From: Anaerovorax sp. IOR16
GTDB taxonomy: Bacteria; Bacillota; Clostridia; Peptostreptococcales; Anaerovoracaceae
Length of the DNA: 64,000 nucleotides
Direction of reading: 5' to 3'
NCBI RefSeq assembly: GCF_017168145.1
Contig: NZ_JADQTL010000009.1
Span: forward strand, 496,001 to 560,000
Part shown: in pieces, positions 53,815 to 62,307 of the stretch
Layout: each line of letters begins with the position of its first letter
Position numbering within the stretch: the stretch's first letter is position 1
Made by a program: the position numbers and the translations under genes
The notes under the pieces: model-generated
What the model saw: only the letters and a program-made list of their open reading frames with translations
The model's database searches: none
Told to the model about the DNA's origin: nothing

Positions 53815-54516
53815 ATGGATATGATATTTTTTTTACTTTCTTTTGTGTTTTTTATCTGTTTAATTATTGGTCTTGTTAAACCTAAGCTTGTTATCAAGTG
53901 GGGTATGGAAGAAAATAAGTCAAGGAAGAATGTTCTTAAGTATTATGGTATAGGAACAATCATATTCTTTATCTTATTTACAGTGAATATAGATGCCGTT
54001 GACATTGAAAAAGATAACTCTAATATATCTGAGCCTACAATTGAACAGTCGATGACAGTAGATGAAAAAGCAGCAGCAAATTTAGATGCAAAGATAGTAG
54101 CTCTAGGAGATATAGAATCAATTACATTAGATAAGCTAGTTGATGTACAAGCATTAAGAGATAGTTACGAAGAGTTAACAATAGATCAAAAGGTACTTGT
54201 AACAAAGCTTTCTCTTCTAACAGAAGTAGAAAAAAAGATTGTGATTCTTCAAAACGAAGAAAATGAAAATCAAAATACAATTAAAGCTCAAGCAGCGTTA
54301 GAGGCAAAAGCAGCAAGGGAGGTTCAAACGGTTGAAGTGCAACCGGAAACAGAAACTCAGACTAAAGAAATAGTTGTAGATCAAAGCCAAAATAACGAAT
54401 ACACGGTGTACATAACTAGAACTGGAAGTAAATATCATAAAGATGGATGCAGGTATTTAAGACAAAGTCAGATAGAAATATCGAAATCTGATGCAATAAA
54501 CCAAGGATATATGTAG
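53815..54516 (+). CDS. membrane-anchored protein with truncated C-terminal Cys domain
   Basis: A 233-residue protein with two N-terminal membrane helices (about 3-21 and 43-58), a charged coiled linker rich in Glu, Lys and Ala, and 'YTVYITRTGSKYHKDGCRYLRQSQIEISKSDAINQGYM' at the end. That ending normally continues '.PCKVC.P' to complete a small Cys-rich (Ada_Zn-like) module. Here a stop comes right after GYM and no continuation is found in other frames, so the 3' end appears lost. Confidence 0.6.
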   Translation: MDMIFFLLSFVFFICLIIGLVKPKLVIKWGMEENKSRKNVLKYYGIGTIIFFILFTVNIDAVDIEKDNSNISEPTIEQSMTVDEKAAANLDAKIVALGDIESITLDKLVDVQALRDSYEELTIDQKVLVTKLSLLTEVEKKIVILQNEENENQNTIKAQAALEAKAAREVQTVEVQPETETQTKEIVVDQSQNNEYTVYITRTGSKYHKDGCRYLRQSQIEISKSDAINQGYM

Positions 54517-55050
54517 ATTATCAAAATAAATGACAAAGAGAGAGACCAGACGAGACGGTGAGGAAATAGGTGGGAAACCTCGAGATGACAAGGGATACAC
54601 CACGATAGACAGGGAAAGAAAATCATGGACAGGTTTCTCAAGATAATTGACAAAGTGCATCAAAAGACAGTGATAAGGTTGTGATATCCGAAATACTGGT
54701 AACGGTGACACGTTGGAATGCTATTAAAGCGACACATTGTTGATATATTGGGTGTTACAGGCGACACAAGACCCAGAATCATCACCCTCAGTATCTTTTT
54801 AAATATCATATGAAAAGATTTTTAATAGCGAAAAATAATAAAGTTTTAAAAGCAATAGCGAAAAAACAGATAGAACCATTGAAATACAAGGCTTTTGAGC
54901 CAATGAAAAGAGTAAGCACATATTTTCTCAATAGCGAAATAGCGAAATGAACAATAATTTAATATTTTAGAAAATATATGCAATAACCTTTAATGCATCC
55001 TGAAAATATTATATAATAATAGAGTAATAAAATATACAAGGGGGATAATT
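54517..55050. repeat. gene-free stretch with four AATAGCGAAA repeats
   Basis: No convincing gene. AATAGCGAAA occurs at 54824, 54854, 54930 and 54938 (the last two overlap as AATAGCGAAATAGCGAAA). Upstream, GGTGACAC/GCGACAC-like words recur three times (about 54705-54770). These may be protein-binding repeats or remnants of an inserted element; nothing identifies them. Confidence 0.5.
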
Positions 55051-55416
55051 ATGAGTATTAAAAAAATCTTTGCTCTATGTTTGATTATTTTATCAACAGT
55101 CTCACTATTCGGCTGCGGTGAGTCGGAACCGACATATATTGATTTGAATGCCAAGGTTTCTGCTGATGCCAAGTACATATATATCGAAAATGAAGACGAC
55201 TTTATATGGGACAATGCCGAAATTACTATCAATGAAGACTATAAGTATAAAGTAGACTTTTTAGCCAAAGGAAAGTCGAGTTTGGAATTGGTTGAATTTA
55301 TGAAAGAAGATGGAGAGCGACTTGATTCGTCTAAAGTTAAGGTTAAAAAAATAATGATTTTCGTTCCAAAGACCGAAGAAAGAAAAGAGGGTTATTGGAT
55401 AGGCGAATTTAATTAA
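55051..55416 (+). CDS. small lipoprotein
   Basis: A 121-residue secreted protein: signal peptide with lipobox 'LFGC' (Cys at about residue 22), then a beta-rich domain ('YIYIENEDDFIWDNAEITINEDYKYKVDF...KVKVKKIMIFVP') of unknown function. It has the SD AAGGGGG and its own terminator. It is the last host gene before the prophage. Confidence 0.65.
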   Translation: MSIKKIFALCLIILSTVSLFGCGESEPTYIDLNAKVSADAKYIYIENEDDFIWDNAEITINEDYKYKVDFLAKGKSSLELVEFMKEDGERLDSSKVKVKKIMIFVPKTEERKEGYWIGEFN

Positions 55417-55420
55417 AGAC

Positions 55421-55457
55421 AAAGCTACTGCAAGCAATGAAGCAGTAGCTTTTTTAT
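55421..55457 (+). terminator. Rho-independent terminator
   Basis: AAAGCTACTGC (55421-55431) and GCAGTAGCTTT (55442-55452) with T-run. Confidence 0.85.
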
Positions 55458-55468
55458 TTTATAAATGA

Positions 55469-55491
55469 TGTAAAATCGTATCAAAATACGA
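55469..55491. repeat. candidate left end of the Mu-like prophage
   Basis: TGTAAAATCG followed by the palindrome TCGTATCAAAATACGA. Mu-type ends start with 5'-TG and carry transposase sites. This is the only symmetric site between the host terminator and the repressor gene. Confidence 0.35.
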
Positions 55492-55498
55492 CAAAAAA

Positions 55499-55942
55499 TT
55501 AAGCGTGCTTCTTTTCTCTAGTTGCAGCCTCTTCTCCATTCTGATAAGTAGATGACATTCCCCTTTTAACTTCCATTGACTCGTCAATGAATCTTTCAAG
55601 ATACCCTTCCAATTTTCCTTTTTGCTTATCGTTTAACATTCTGTAAGTTTTGATTAATTGAATTTCATCATCAGTAATACTGCCAAGCTCTTCGTTAATT
55701 CTGGAATCAGTATTACTGAAATCAGTATCAATCATCATATCCCCTTCACCTTCTAATAACCACTTTTGAGAAACACCATAAACCTTCTCTATATTTGACA
55801 AAGCTTTAGTAGATGGCTTATATCTACCTTTAGTCCAATCTGTTACATTGCCTGGTGAATACTCAATCGAACGGGCAAAATCCTTTTTAGTTATCTGTAA
55901 GAAGTCAATAAGCTCCTCTAATCTTTTTCCTATATCACTCAT
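55499..55942 (-). CDS. phage CI-like repressor
   Basis: A 147-residue XRE protein: helix-turn-helix about 5-62 ('GKRLEELIDFLQITKKDFARSIEYSPGNVTDWTKGRYKPSTKALSNIEKVYGVSQKWLLEGEG'). A short helical C-terminal region ('DDEIQLIKTYRMLNDKQKGKLEGYLERFID') is typical of clostridial phage repressors without a peptidase domain. It diverges from the early phage genes, and palindromic operators lie in the promoter region and, unusually, inside its own coding sequence. AGGTAAGT-type SD. Confidence 0.85.
   Translation of the reverse strand: MSDIGKRLEELIDFLQITKKDFARSIEYSPGNVTDWTKGRYKPSTKALSNIEKVYGVSQKWLLEGEGDMMIDTDFSNTDSRINEELGSITDDEIQLIKTYRMLNDKQKGKLEGYLERFIDESMEVKRGMSSTYQNGEEAATREKKHA
55714..55727. promoter_or_regulatory. 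operator-like palindrome inside the repressor gene
   Basis: TACTGAAATCAGTA, identical over 14 bases (15 with the following T) to the promoter operator at 55998-56013. It falls in the codons of the 'DFSNTDS' region. Confidence 0.5.
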
Positions 55943-55965
55943 AAATACTTACCTCCGAAATAAAA

Positions 55966-56018
55966 TTACTGATTTAAGTAAAAAAGGTCTTTACAAATAC
56001 TGAAATCAGTATTATAAT
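55966..56018 (+). promoter_or_regulatory. early promoter and repressor operators
   Basis: TTTACA (55990-55995), 17 bases, TATAAT (56013-56018). The spacer is filled by ATACTGAAATCAGTAT (55998-56013), a perfect palindrome. A second, related site TTACTGATTTAAGTAA (55966-55981) lies towards the repressor start. Repressor binding would block the early promoter directly. Confidence 0.75.
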
Positions 56019-56286
56019 GTTGTTAACGATAAGAAATCACATCATAATTTTATCACAACTCTTCAAAATTAAATAGCGAGATTTACCAAAATTTATAATT
56101 TATCATTTCTCGCACCTGTTGAAATTTCTTGTCTCGGTGCTTGTTAAATCTCGAATGGGTGTTCCTGTCCTTATGACACCGAAACAAAACGATTACTCAG
56201 AGCCAGCCCAGTTGGGAAACGGTAGACAGTAGGAGCCTGTATCAAAATTGGTGAGAGTGGCAGCAGGATTAAAGGAGCTGAACAAA
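56019..56286 (+). other. structured early leader
   Basis: No gene. CGAGATTTA (about 56075) and TAAATCTCG (about 56147) are inverted, with GCACC/GGTGC between them and GGTGT/ACACC after them, so the early transcript could fold into a nested structure before the first small phage gene. Confidence 0.4.
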
Positions 56287-56442
56287 TTGAAAAAGTTAAA
56301 ACCAGAGGAAAGAATTAGCAATTTAGAAAAGAAAGTTGCTGAACTTGAAAAGCAACTTCAAGAACAGCAACAAAGCTATGAGATGATGAAAACTACTTGG
56401 AAGAAGTTTTATGATGAACTATCTCTTTACAATCAGAGCTAA
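56287..56442 (+). CDS. small coiled-coil phage protein
   Basis: TTG 56287 lies 9 bases after AAAGGAG. The 51-residue product is one continuous amphipathic helix ('EERISNLEKKVAELEKQLQEQQQ') with heptad Leu/Ile spacing, so it is probably a coiled-coil oligomer. Function unknown. Its 3' end overlaps the convergent minus-strand gene by 50 bases. Confidence 0.5.
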   Translation: MKKLKPEERISNLEKKVAELEKQLQEQQQSYEMMKTTWKKFYDELSLYNQS

Positions 56443-56602
56443 GAACCTCGCTGTGATATTTAGCGATAGCGATAGAGGTTACTTGAGCTGAAATTTTAAC
56501 GAAAGTTTCAAGCATTGGCATTTCCTTTTCATTAAAAGGGTGCACAGTATTTTTGAAAGTTTCAATTAACTCTTTTTCAAAAGCTTTAACATCAAATGAC
56601 AT
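56393..56602 (-). CDS. small phage protein on the minus strand
   Basis: A 69-residue helical protein ('VKAFEKELIETFKNTVHPFNEKEMPMLETFVKISAQVTSIAIAKYHSEVL'). The SD AAAGGAAG is well placed 7 bases before the ATG, which is the main reason to accept it although it runs against the early operon. Function unknown. Confidence 0.5.
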   Translation of the reverse strand: MSFDVKAFEKELIETFKNTVHPFNEKEMPMLETFVKISAQVTSIAIAKYHSEVLSSDCKEIVHHKTSSK

Positions 56603-56692
56603 TGTCTCACTTCCTTTCTGTTAGATTATGAAATCTGGACAATTTCATTTTACAACAATAGGAAGAGTGGCACAACAAAGGAGGTTGATAAC

Positions 56693-56848
56693 TTGAAACA
56701 TGGAAAAAAACCAACCAGAAGACAAAAGGAATTGATTCAAGATAAAAAACTGAATCCGAATAACTGGCTTGTGGTTAAGGACTCACAGGAGGTATTTGAA
56801 ATAGTTCACAAACTATCAGGAAAGCTGAGAAGCTATTCTAAACACTAG
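56693..56848 (+). CDS. DUF6906-like small phage protein
   Basis: TTG 56693 follows AAAGGAGG by 8 bases. The 51-residue basic protein reads 'KHGKKPTRRQKELIQDKKLN' and continues with 'PNNWLVVKDS' and 'VHKLSGKLR'. This pattern is common in Firmicute phages and integrative elements (DUF6906, from memory). Function unknown. Confidence 0.6.
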   Translation: MKHGKKPTRRQKELIQDKKLNPNNWLVVKDSQEVFEIVHKLSGKLRSYSKH

Positions 56849-56863
56849 AAAGGGGCTGTTACA

Positions 56864-57091
56864 ATGCAAGGCAAAAATAAACCACTACCACTTAATGGTA
56901 TCAAAATCAAGAAAAGACTTGTTGAATTAAACATGACTCAAAGGGAACTGGCTAATAGAGTTGGAATGAATGAGAACTATTTGACAGATGTTCTAAAGGG
57001 AAGACGTTCAGGAAAGAAATACATGGATGAAATTATGGAAGTCCTTGGTCTTGATGAAAAACACTACAGACCAATGAGGGAGGTGATATAG
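56864..57091 (+). CDS. Cro/Ner-like helix-turn-helix protein
   Basis: A 75-residue protein with a helix-turn-helix ('IKKRLVELNMTQRELANRVGMNENYLTDVLKGRRSGKKYMDEIMEVLGL'). By size and place just upstream of the transposase it corresponds to Mu Ner or lambda Cro, a negative regulator of early transcription. It ends directly before the next ATG. Confidence 0.7.
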   Translation: MQGKNKPLPLNGIKIKKRLVELNMTQRELANRVGMNENYLTDVLKGRRSGKKYMDEIMEVLGLDEKHYRPMREVI

Positions 57092-57439
57092 ATGGATATG
57101 ACCGTTAAACATGTAAACCTCGAAATACTTGACGAGTTTTATGACGAGGCAAAGCAGAGCCTTGGAACTTCTAAGAGCTTAAGTCTTGAGAATAACAAAA
57201 GGTTTTTAGAAATGAGAATAAAGTATCTTGATGGATACTTGGATGAATTAGAGCAACAACAGAAGCATCTTGAAGAAGAACTCATAAATGGCATACAGCA
57301 GCTTATTGCTGATAAAGGAGCAGAAATATTATCTATTAAGCAGATTATCAAATTGGCAGCAAAGGAATGCGGAGTTTGTGAAGCTAGTCTGGACACACTT
57401 AACGAACAACTTGAAAATGGGGAATTAAAGAATGCTTAA
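57092..57439 (+). CDS. hypothetical early phage protein
   Basis: A 115-residue, mainly helical protein with a Gln/Glu/Leu-rich coiled segment (about 45-70, 'LDGYLDELEQQQKHLEEEL') and two Cys near the end (ECGVCE). Preceded by GGGAGGTGATATAG. No family recognised. A 30-codon frame with a CFTC motif (57432-57524) overlaps its end but has no good SD. Confidence 0.6.
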   Translation: MDMTVKHVNLEILDEFYDEAKQSLGTSKSLSLENNKRFLEMRIKYLDGYLDELEQQQKHLEEELINGIQQLIADKGAEILSIKQIIKLAAKECGVCEASLDTLNEQLENGELKNA

Positions 57440-57589
57440 ACAAAGAAAAGAGAATATTTTAAGGGCTACACAACAAAGAAAAAAAGAGTGCTTCACTTGC
57501 CAGAGACTCACTCTAAATTCTTAAAACCTTTAAAATATACTCTTTCCCCCAGTATACCAAAAATCAAATAAAAAATAAAGGGGGATAAT

Positions 57590-59500
57590 ATGGTAACTTG
57601 GTTGACTACAGCGGATGTTGCTGAATTATACGGAGTAACAGAAAGAACAATTCAAAGACGAATTACAAAAGGTACTTTTGACGGAAAAGTTAAGGAAACC
57701 ATAGGAGCGAAGAACAAAAAGGCATACATGATAGACCTCTCCTCTCTCTCTTTAGACAAACAAAAGCAATATCTTCTTTCTAAAGGCGAAGAGCGAGCGG
57801 AACTTATAGAGGATGAAGTCCAAAAGGATGAAGGCAATCTTGAAGAAGAGTACACTCTGGGGGAATTAAGAGAAATACATGGAGAAGCCTTCGAGGAAAA
57901 ACTTGAAGAAGCTTTAAAGAAAAAGGAAGCGGTACTCAAATTCATATCTTTAGGACATGGAGAGAAAACGTCAGGAGTAAAAGCTATCTGCAAAGAATAT
58001 GGCTTCAGCCAAAGAGCTCTTTACAGATACAGAAAAACTTATGATGAATATGGCTTTGTAGGACTTATCAAAAAGCCTAGAAAGGACAAAGGCGAATCAA
58101 GGCTTCCTGATGAAGCGATTCGATTTATAAGGGGTTGTTACCTACAGCCAATGAGACCGAAGATAACTCATGTTGTGAAGATGTACAGGAAGAAAGCTGA
58201 AAAGATGGGATGGGCTCAAGTTTCTAAGGATACGATTTACAGGGAAATTGAGAAGATTCCAGAGCCTGAGAAGTGCTTAGCCTTCGAGGGTGAAAGAGCT
58301 TACAATGCTAAATACATGCCATGCATCACAAGGACTTATGATGACTTAATGGTTAACGAGTATTGGGTTGATGATGGTCATACCCTCGCTATCTGGACAC
58401 CAGAGGATGGCAAGATTAAAAGATACACTATGTCGGCATGGATGGACATGAGAACCAGAGCAATGGTCGGCTGGTGCATTGCTAGAAACAGTAATTCTCA
58501 GGTAATAGCGGCAGCATTAAGAAGCAGTATCATAAGATATGGATTGCCTGGTACTTGCTACATGGATAATGGTAAGGACTACAAAAGCGGATACCTTAAT
58601 GCGGACACCAAAGAGGAATTCTTCAGAGGCTACGAAGGGATATTCAAAGCACTTGATATCAAGACCAGCTTTGCGATTCCTTTCAATGCGAAGGCAAAAC
58701 CGATTGAGAGATTCTTTGAAACCTTCAGCTCGGAGCTTAGCAGATACTTAGTCGGCTTCTGTGGTGAAAGTATTGAGGAAAGACCACACAACATCAGCAA
58801 GAAGGAAATCTTGATTCAAGGACTTAGCATTCTAGATGTATCAAAATTCATAGAAGGCTACATGGAATCTTACAACAATTCCCCTCACTCTTCCCTTGGA
58901 GGAAAGACACCAATGGAAGTAATGAAGGAAGTTGACTTGATAAGACATGACATGCCTACTGAAGAAGAACTGGACATGTTGATGCTAAGAGCAGAGGTCA
59001 AAACCATTTCTTCATCAGGTATCAAGAAGTTTGGTATTTACTACTGGGACGACAAGCTTATCCCTCACTTTGGAAAAAGCTGTGTAGTTAGATATGACCC
59101 TAACAATATCGGTGAACTTTATGTTTATGTAGATGGAAAGCTTACTTGTAAGGCAGAAAATAAAGAGCTAATGTCCATGAATGCAACTGAGGAAGATATG
59201 AAACGTTGGGGCAAACTCAAAGCTGAAGCTAAGAGAGCAACCAAAGAAGCGATTAAGGCTTATGAGGTACGTCAGGACGAAGTTAGAAGATACATGCTTG
59301 AAGATTATGTGGACGAGGAAACCCTTAACAACATGCTGACACCTAGAAACAAAGAGGTAGTCAATAAGGCTAAGGTTGTAAGGATGAATAAGCATACAGC
59401 CAAAGGCAAAGAGAAGAAAGAGTTTGATACTGAAATAGAAAACAATAAGGGGTTTGAGTTCTTTGAGAAACTTGGCGAAGAATTCTTACAAGCTAAATAG
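57590..59500 (+). CDS. MuA-like DDE transposase
   Basis: A 636-residue transposase. It has an N-terminal winged helix ('TTADVAELYGVTERTIQRRITKGTFDGKV', like the Mu DNA-binding domain), an internal helix-turn-helix (about 125-160) and an RNase-H-like catalytic core. Probable active-site residues are D261/D262 ('YWVDDGH'), D326 ('CYMDNGKDY') and E373 ('KPIERFFE'), then a C-terminal beta-barrel of the Mu transposase type (about 470-540). It integrates and replicates the phage by transposition. The SD is AAAGGGGG. MuB follows 11 bases downstream. Confidence 0.92.
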   Translation: MVTWLTTADVAELYGVTERTIQRRITKGTFDGKVKETIGAKNKKAYMIDLSSLSLDKQKQYLLSKGEERAELIEDEVQKDEGNLEEEYTLGELREIHGEAFEEKLEEALKKKEAVLKFISLGHGEKTSGVKAICKEYGFSQRALYRYRKTYDEYGFVGLIKKPRKDKGESRLPDEAIRFIRGCYLQPMRPKITHVVKMYRKKAEKMGWAQVSKDTIYREIEKIPEPEKCLAFEGERAYNAKYMPCITRTYDDLMVNEYWVDDGHTLAIWTPEDGKIKRYTMSAWMDMRTRAMVGWCIARNSNSQVIAAALRSSIIRYGLPGTCYMDNGKDYKSGYLNADTKEEFFRGYEGIFKALDIKTSFAIPFNAKAKPIERFFETFSSELSRYLVGFCGESIEERPHNISKKEILIQGLSILDVSKFIEGYMESYNNSPHSSLGGKTPMEVMKEVDLIRHDMPTEEELDMLMLRAEVKTISSSGIKKFGIYYWDDKLIPHFGKSCVVRYDPNNIGELYVYVDGKLTCKAENKELMSMNATEEDMKRWGKLKAEAKRATKEAIKAYEVRQDEVRRYMLEDYVDEETLNNMLTPRNKEVVNKAKVVRMNKHTAKGKEKKEFDTEIENNKGFEFFEKLGEEFLQAK

Positions 59501-59511
59501 GAGGTTAAATG

Positions 59512-60459
59512 ATGGAACAATTAAGAATTGATGAACTTAAAACTTTTATTATTTCACTTATAGATAGCGGAGTTACACAAACGGAAATAGGCAAAAGACT
59601 TGGTTACAGCAGGTCTCAAGTAAGTAAATTTATTGACGGTGGCAAGGTATCGGATGAATTCTTGGCAGCAGTTGAAAAGCTTAAGGAAGAGCATCCAGAA
59701 CACAAAGAAGTAACGGAAGCTAAAAAGTCTGTTGAGGACTTGGATTTTATACTGACAAAGGATGCAAAGAACATCTTAGGAGTGTGCAAAGCTACAGAGA
59801 GTATTAATGGATTCAGTGTTATTTTAGGCAATGCTGGAACAGGTAAGACCGAAACGGTTAAGCAGTTTGTAAAGAGTTCAAGCAATGTAGTGTATATCAG
59901 ATGCAACTGCCTTATGGCAACAAGAGACATCCTTAAGGCAATCGGCAGAGCTTGTGGAACTGTTCTTCAAGCTAATTCCAAGAGTGAAATGTTCGAGGAG
60001 CTTATTGAGTACCTCATTCATAATCCAAAGATACTTATATTTGACGAGATAGACCAGATAATGCCTGTCAAGAACATAAACAAGATTGAGACCATCAGAA
60101 ACCTTCACGATATCGTCAAGGAATATGGCAACTCATTAATCATGGTTGGGTCTCTTGCTGTAGAGCACCACTTTAAAAAAAGAAGCATGAACGAGAACTA
60201 TGGACAGATAGATTCAAGAATTGACTATGTATATAAAACACAGGGCTTGAGTGAAGCTGAGCTTTTGAACATATTATCTGAATTTAACATTGCAGATTCA
60301 GCAAAGATGGAGATTGTAAACTTAATCCTAAGAACCACAAAGGGTGGCATCAGATGGCTTACTAAGGTCTTGAATAAGTGCCTTGATATTGCAGAGCTTG
60401 AAGGCGGAACAATCACCAAAGACATTGTGAAAAGTGCAACCACAATCATGATGCTTTAA
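59512..60459 (+). CDS. MuB-like AAA+ target-selection ATPase
   Basis: A 315-residue protein: N-terminal helix-turn-helix ('GVTQTEIGKRLGYSRSQVSKFIDGG'), Walker A GNAGTGKT (about 106-113), Walker B 'ILIFDEID', sensor 'LIMVGS', and a C-terminal small domain. MuB coats target DNA and activates MuA. ATG 59512 is 7 bases after AGGAGG; the adjacent ATG 59509 is closer than usual. Confidence 0.9.
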   Translation: MEQLRIDELKTFIISLIDSGVTQTEIGKRLGYSRSQVSKFIDGGKVSDEFLAAVEKLKEEHPEHKEVTEAKKSVEDLDFILTKDAKNILGVCKATESINGFSVILGNAGTGKTETVKQFVKSSSNVVYIRCNCLMATRDILKAIGRACGTVLQANSKSEMFEELIEYLIHNPKILIFDEIDQIMPVKNINKIETIRNLHDIVKEYGNSLIMVGSLAVEHHFKKRSMNENYGQIDSRIDYVYKTQGLSEAELLNILSEFNIADSAKMEIVNLILRTTKGGIRWLTKVLNKCLDIAELEGGTITKDIVKSATTIMML

Positions 60460-60515
60460 GATGACAGAAATTCGCACAAAGAGTGGCAAATCGAAAAATG
60501 AAGGAGGCTAACCCT

Positions 60516-60764
60516 ATGAAAAATAACTCAGAGTTTGGGCTTAGAGATATCGTTGCTGTAGCTGTAAACAGTCTTGATGCTGGAATTGAATCTAGGAAGG
60601 ATACAATAGACCGTATTTGCAACTTTGTTGAAGAAACATATATCAGGAAACAAGCGATTGAAGCTCTACCAGTGGAAGCAATGTATAACCTAAACGAATC
60701 CTATGGCATCAGTGTTGATGTCATGGCTGGTTCGATTAAAGATATAAAAATTGAAAATTCATAA
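60516..60764 (+). CDS. hypothetical phage protein
   Basis: An 82-residue acidic, helical protein ('LRDIVAVAVNSLDAGIESRKDTIDRICNFVEETYIRKQ'). ATG 60516 has AAGGAGG 8 bases upstream; an in-frame start at 60483 precedes that SD. It lies between MuB and Gam. No family recognised. Confidence 0.6.
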   Translation: MKNNSEFGLRDIVAVAVNSLDAGIESRKDTIDRICNFVEETYIRKQAIEALPVEAMYNLNESYGISVDVMAGSIKDIKIENS

Positions 60765-60776
60765 GGAGGTCATAAC

Positions 60777-61277
60777 ATGGCAAGGAAAAGAATTGAAAGT
60801 GTCCCAAAGCTTAAGTCTTGGGATGATGTAGACATGAACTTGATGGAGATACTTGAGAATGAGGTCGCTATTGAAAAGCTAGAAGGCGACATGAACATGA
60901 AAATAGCTGAAATCAAGGAAGAATACAAGGACAAGATTGAGCCTCATAAGCTTAAAATCAAAGTTCTTGAGAAGGAAATGCAGGAGTTTGCTGAAGAAAA
61001 CAGACACGATATGGATGGCAAGAAAAACAGAATATTTACTCATGGGACTATTGGATTCAGGAAGAGCACAAAGTTAAGCATACCAAAGAAGCTGGTTGAT
61101 GAAGCCATAAGAAAGCTTAAAATGATGAAGCTTACAAACTGCATCACTGTAAAAGAAACCATCAACAAGGACGAACTGAAGAAGCAGCCAATGGAAACAT
61201 TAATCAAGGTCGGTGCATCCCTTAAGACGGATGATGTCTTTGGTTATGAGACCAACAAGGAAAGTATTCCAGATTAA
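60777..61277 (+). CDS. gam: Mu Gam-like host-nuclease inhibitor
   Basis: A 166-residue protein: long coiled-coil N-terminal half ('EKLEGDMNMKIAEIKEEYKDKIEPHKLKIKVLEKEMQEFAEENR') and 'GTIGFRKSTKLSIPK' plus a 'KPMETLIKVGA'-like ending, the Gam layout. Mu Gam is a Ku-like DNA-end-binding protein that shields linear phage DNA from exonucleases. SD AAGGAGGT. Confidence 0.85.
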   Translation: MARKRIESVPKLKSWDDVDMNLMEILENEVAIEKLEGDMNMKIAEIKEEYKDKIEPHKLKIKVLEKEMQEFAEENRHDMDGKKNRIFTHGTIGFRKSTKLSIPKKLVDEAIRKLKMMKLTNCITVKETINKDELKKQPMETLIKVGASLKTDDVFGYETNKESIPD

Positions 61278-61291
61278 GGGGTGATGACTGA

Positions 61292-61693
61292 ATGGCAGCT
61301 AAAAAAGGCAAACCTCAGATAAAAACTATCTGGGGTCTTGCTTCAGAATTAGGCTTTGATAAGGAAATGCTATACACCATATTGGAGCGAGAAACAGGAA
61401 AAGACAGTATGAGAGCTTGCACAGGAACGGAACTCAATAGAGTAATATTTGCACTAGGGAAAATGAAAGACAGTTACAACGACAGCAGAAATGGAATGGC
61501 GAGCAAAGAGCAAATTTGGAAGATTAGGCAACTGGAAGAAGCTCTTGGGTGGAAGGATAACCCTGCTCGCCTTAATGGTTTCATGAAAAAGTATTATCAG
61601 ACTGAAAGAGTTGAATGGCTCAAAGGCTGGCAAGCCCACAAGCTCATTGAAAGCCTCAAGAAAATGCTTCAAAAGCAGTCGGAGGTGATGTGA
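61292..61693 (+). CDS. gemA: GemA-family phage regulator
   Basis: A 133-residue protein typical of Mu GemA (DUF1018): 'IKTIWGLASELGFDKEMLYTILERETGKDSMRACTGTELNRVI' followed by 'ASKEQIWKIRQLEEALGWKDN...RLNGFMKKYY...W'. Mu GemA modulates host gene expression. Its stop overlaps the next ATG (TGATG). Confidence 0.85.
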   Translation: MAAKKGKPQIKTIWGLASELGFDKEMLYTILERETGKDSMRACTGTELNRVIFALGKMKDSYNDSRNGMASKEQIWKIRQLEEALGWKDNPARLNGFMKKYYQTERVEWLKGWQAHKLIESLKKMLQKQSEVM

Positions 61694-62067
61694 TGGCAAA
61701 GAAAAAGTATAAGAAAATGACCCAGAAGGAAAAGAAGCTCCAAGCTGAAATACGAGCGGAGCTTCGAGAAAAAGGAATCATTCCTCCAGTAAAGCAAAGG
61801 CTCAACCGCAATAAATTTGCTGAGGAAGTTATTGAGGAATGGAACAATCATGGAGATATTTTCTATTTGCCAAGGGCATTAGGCTACATCATTCCAAGTA
61901 CCGAATTTAAAACTAAGATAACACCTGAACAAATTGGAGCTTTAAAGGTCATGAAGCTTGCAATGGAATATAAGAAATTTGAAGAAGAACTCAGAGCTCG
62001 TGGGGAAACTTCTTACAATGCTGTGGAGTTTTATGAGAAGGTAGTAAAACCGATCATTAATCTATAA
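61693..62067 (+). CDS. hypothetical phage protein
   Basis: A 124-residue protein with a very basic N-terminus ('KKKYKKMTQKEKKLQAEIRAELREKG') and a helical C-terminal part. Translationally coupled to gemA through TGATG, with GGAGGTGATGTG as SD. No family recognised. Confidence 0.6.
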   Translation: MAKKKYKKMTQKEKKLQAEIRAELREKGIIPPVKQRLNRNKFAEEVIEEWNNHGDIFYLPRALGYIIPSTEFKTKITPEQIGALKVMKLAMEYKKFEEELRARGETSYNAVEFYEKVVKPIINL

Positions 62068-62079
62068 GGAGGACTGATT

Positions 62080-62307
62080 ATGGCTGTACTGAAATTTAAG
62101 ATTGAGCTTACAGCAGAAACAAAGGATATTCAAAAGGCTCTAAAAAACAGAGGTATTACTGTCAATAGAGCCAATACTAATAGATTTATCAAGATGATAC
62201 AAAGTGGATGTTTTTCCATAAAGCCAGAGCTTTATGAGGACTTTCCAAAAGACAGGGACACCTTATTGATGCATGGGTTTACTTTTCAGAAAAACAAGGG
62301 GGAATGA
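62080..62307 (+). CDS. hypothetical phage protein
   Basis: A 75-residue protein, 'VLKFKIELTAETKDIQKALKNRGITVNRANTNRFIKMIQSG', likely alpha/beta. The SD AAGGAGGAC precedes the ATG. It overlaps the next frame by 4 bases. No family recognised. Confidence 0.55.
   Translation: MAVLKFKIELTAETKDIQKALKNRGITVNRANTNRFIKMIQSGCFSIKPELYEDFPKDRDTLLMHGFTFQKNKGE

Noticed and set aside
54530-54646. 38-codon charged frame after the truncated membrane protein
   Set aside because: No SD and no recognisable pattern.
54824-54947. CRISPR-like array
   Set aside because: The repeats are only 10 bases with irregular spacing, and no cas genes are present.
57432-57524. 30-codon frame with a CFTC motif
   Set aside because: No proper SD and overlap with the preceding gene; possible but unsupported.
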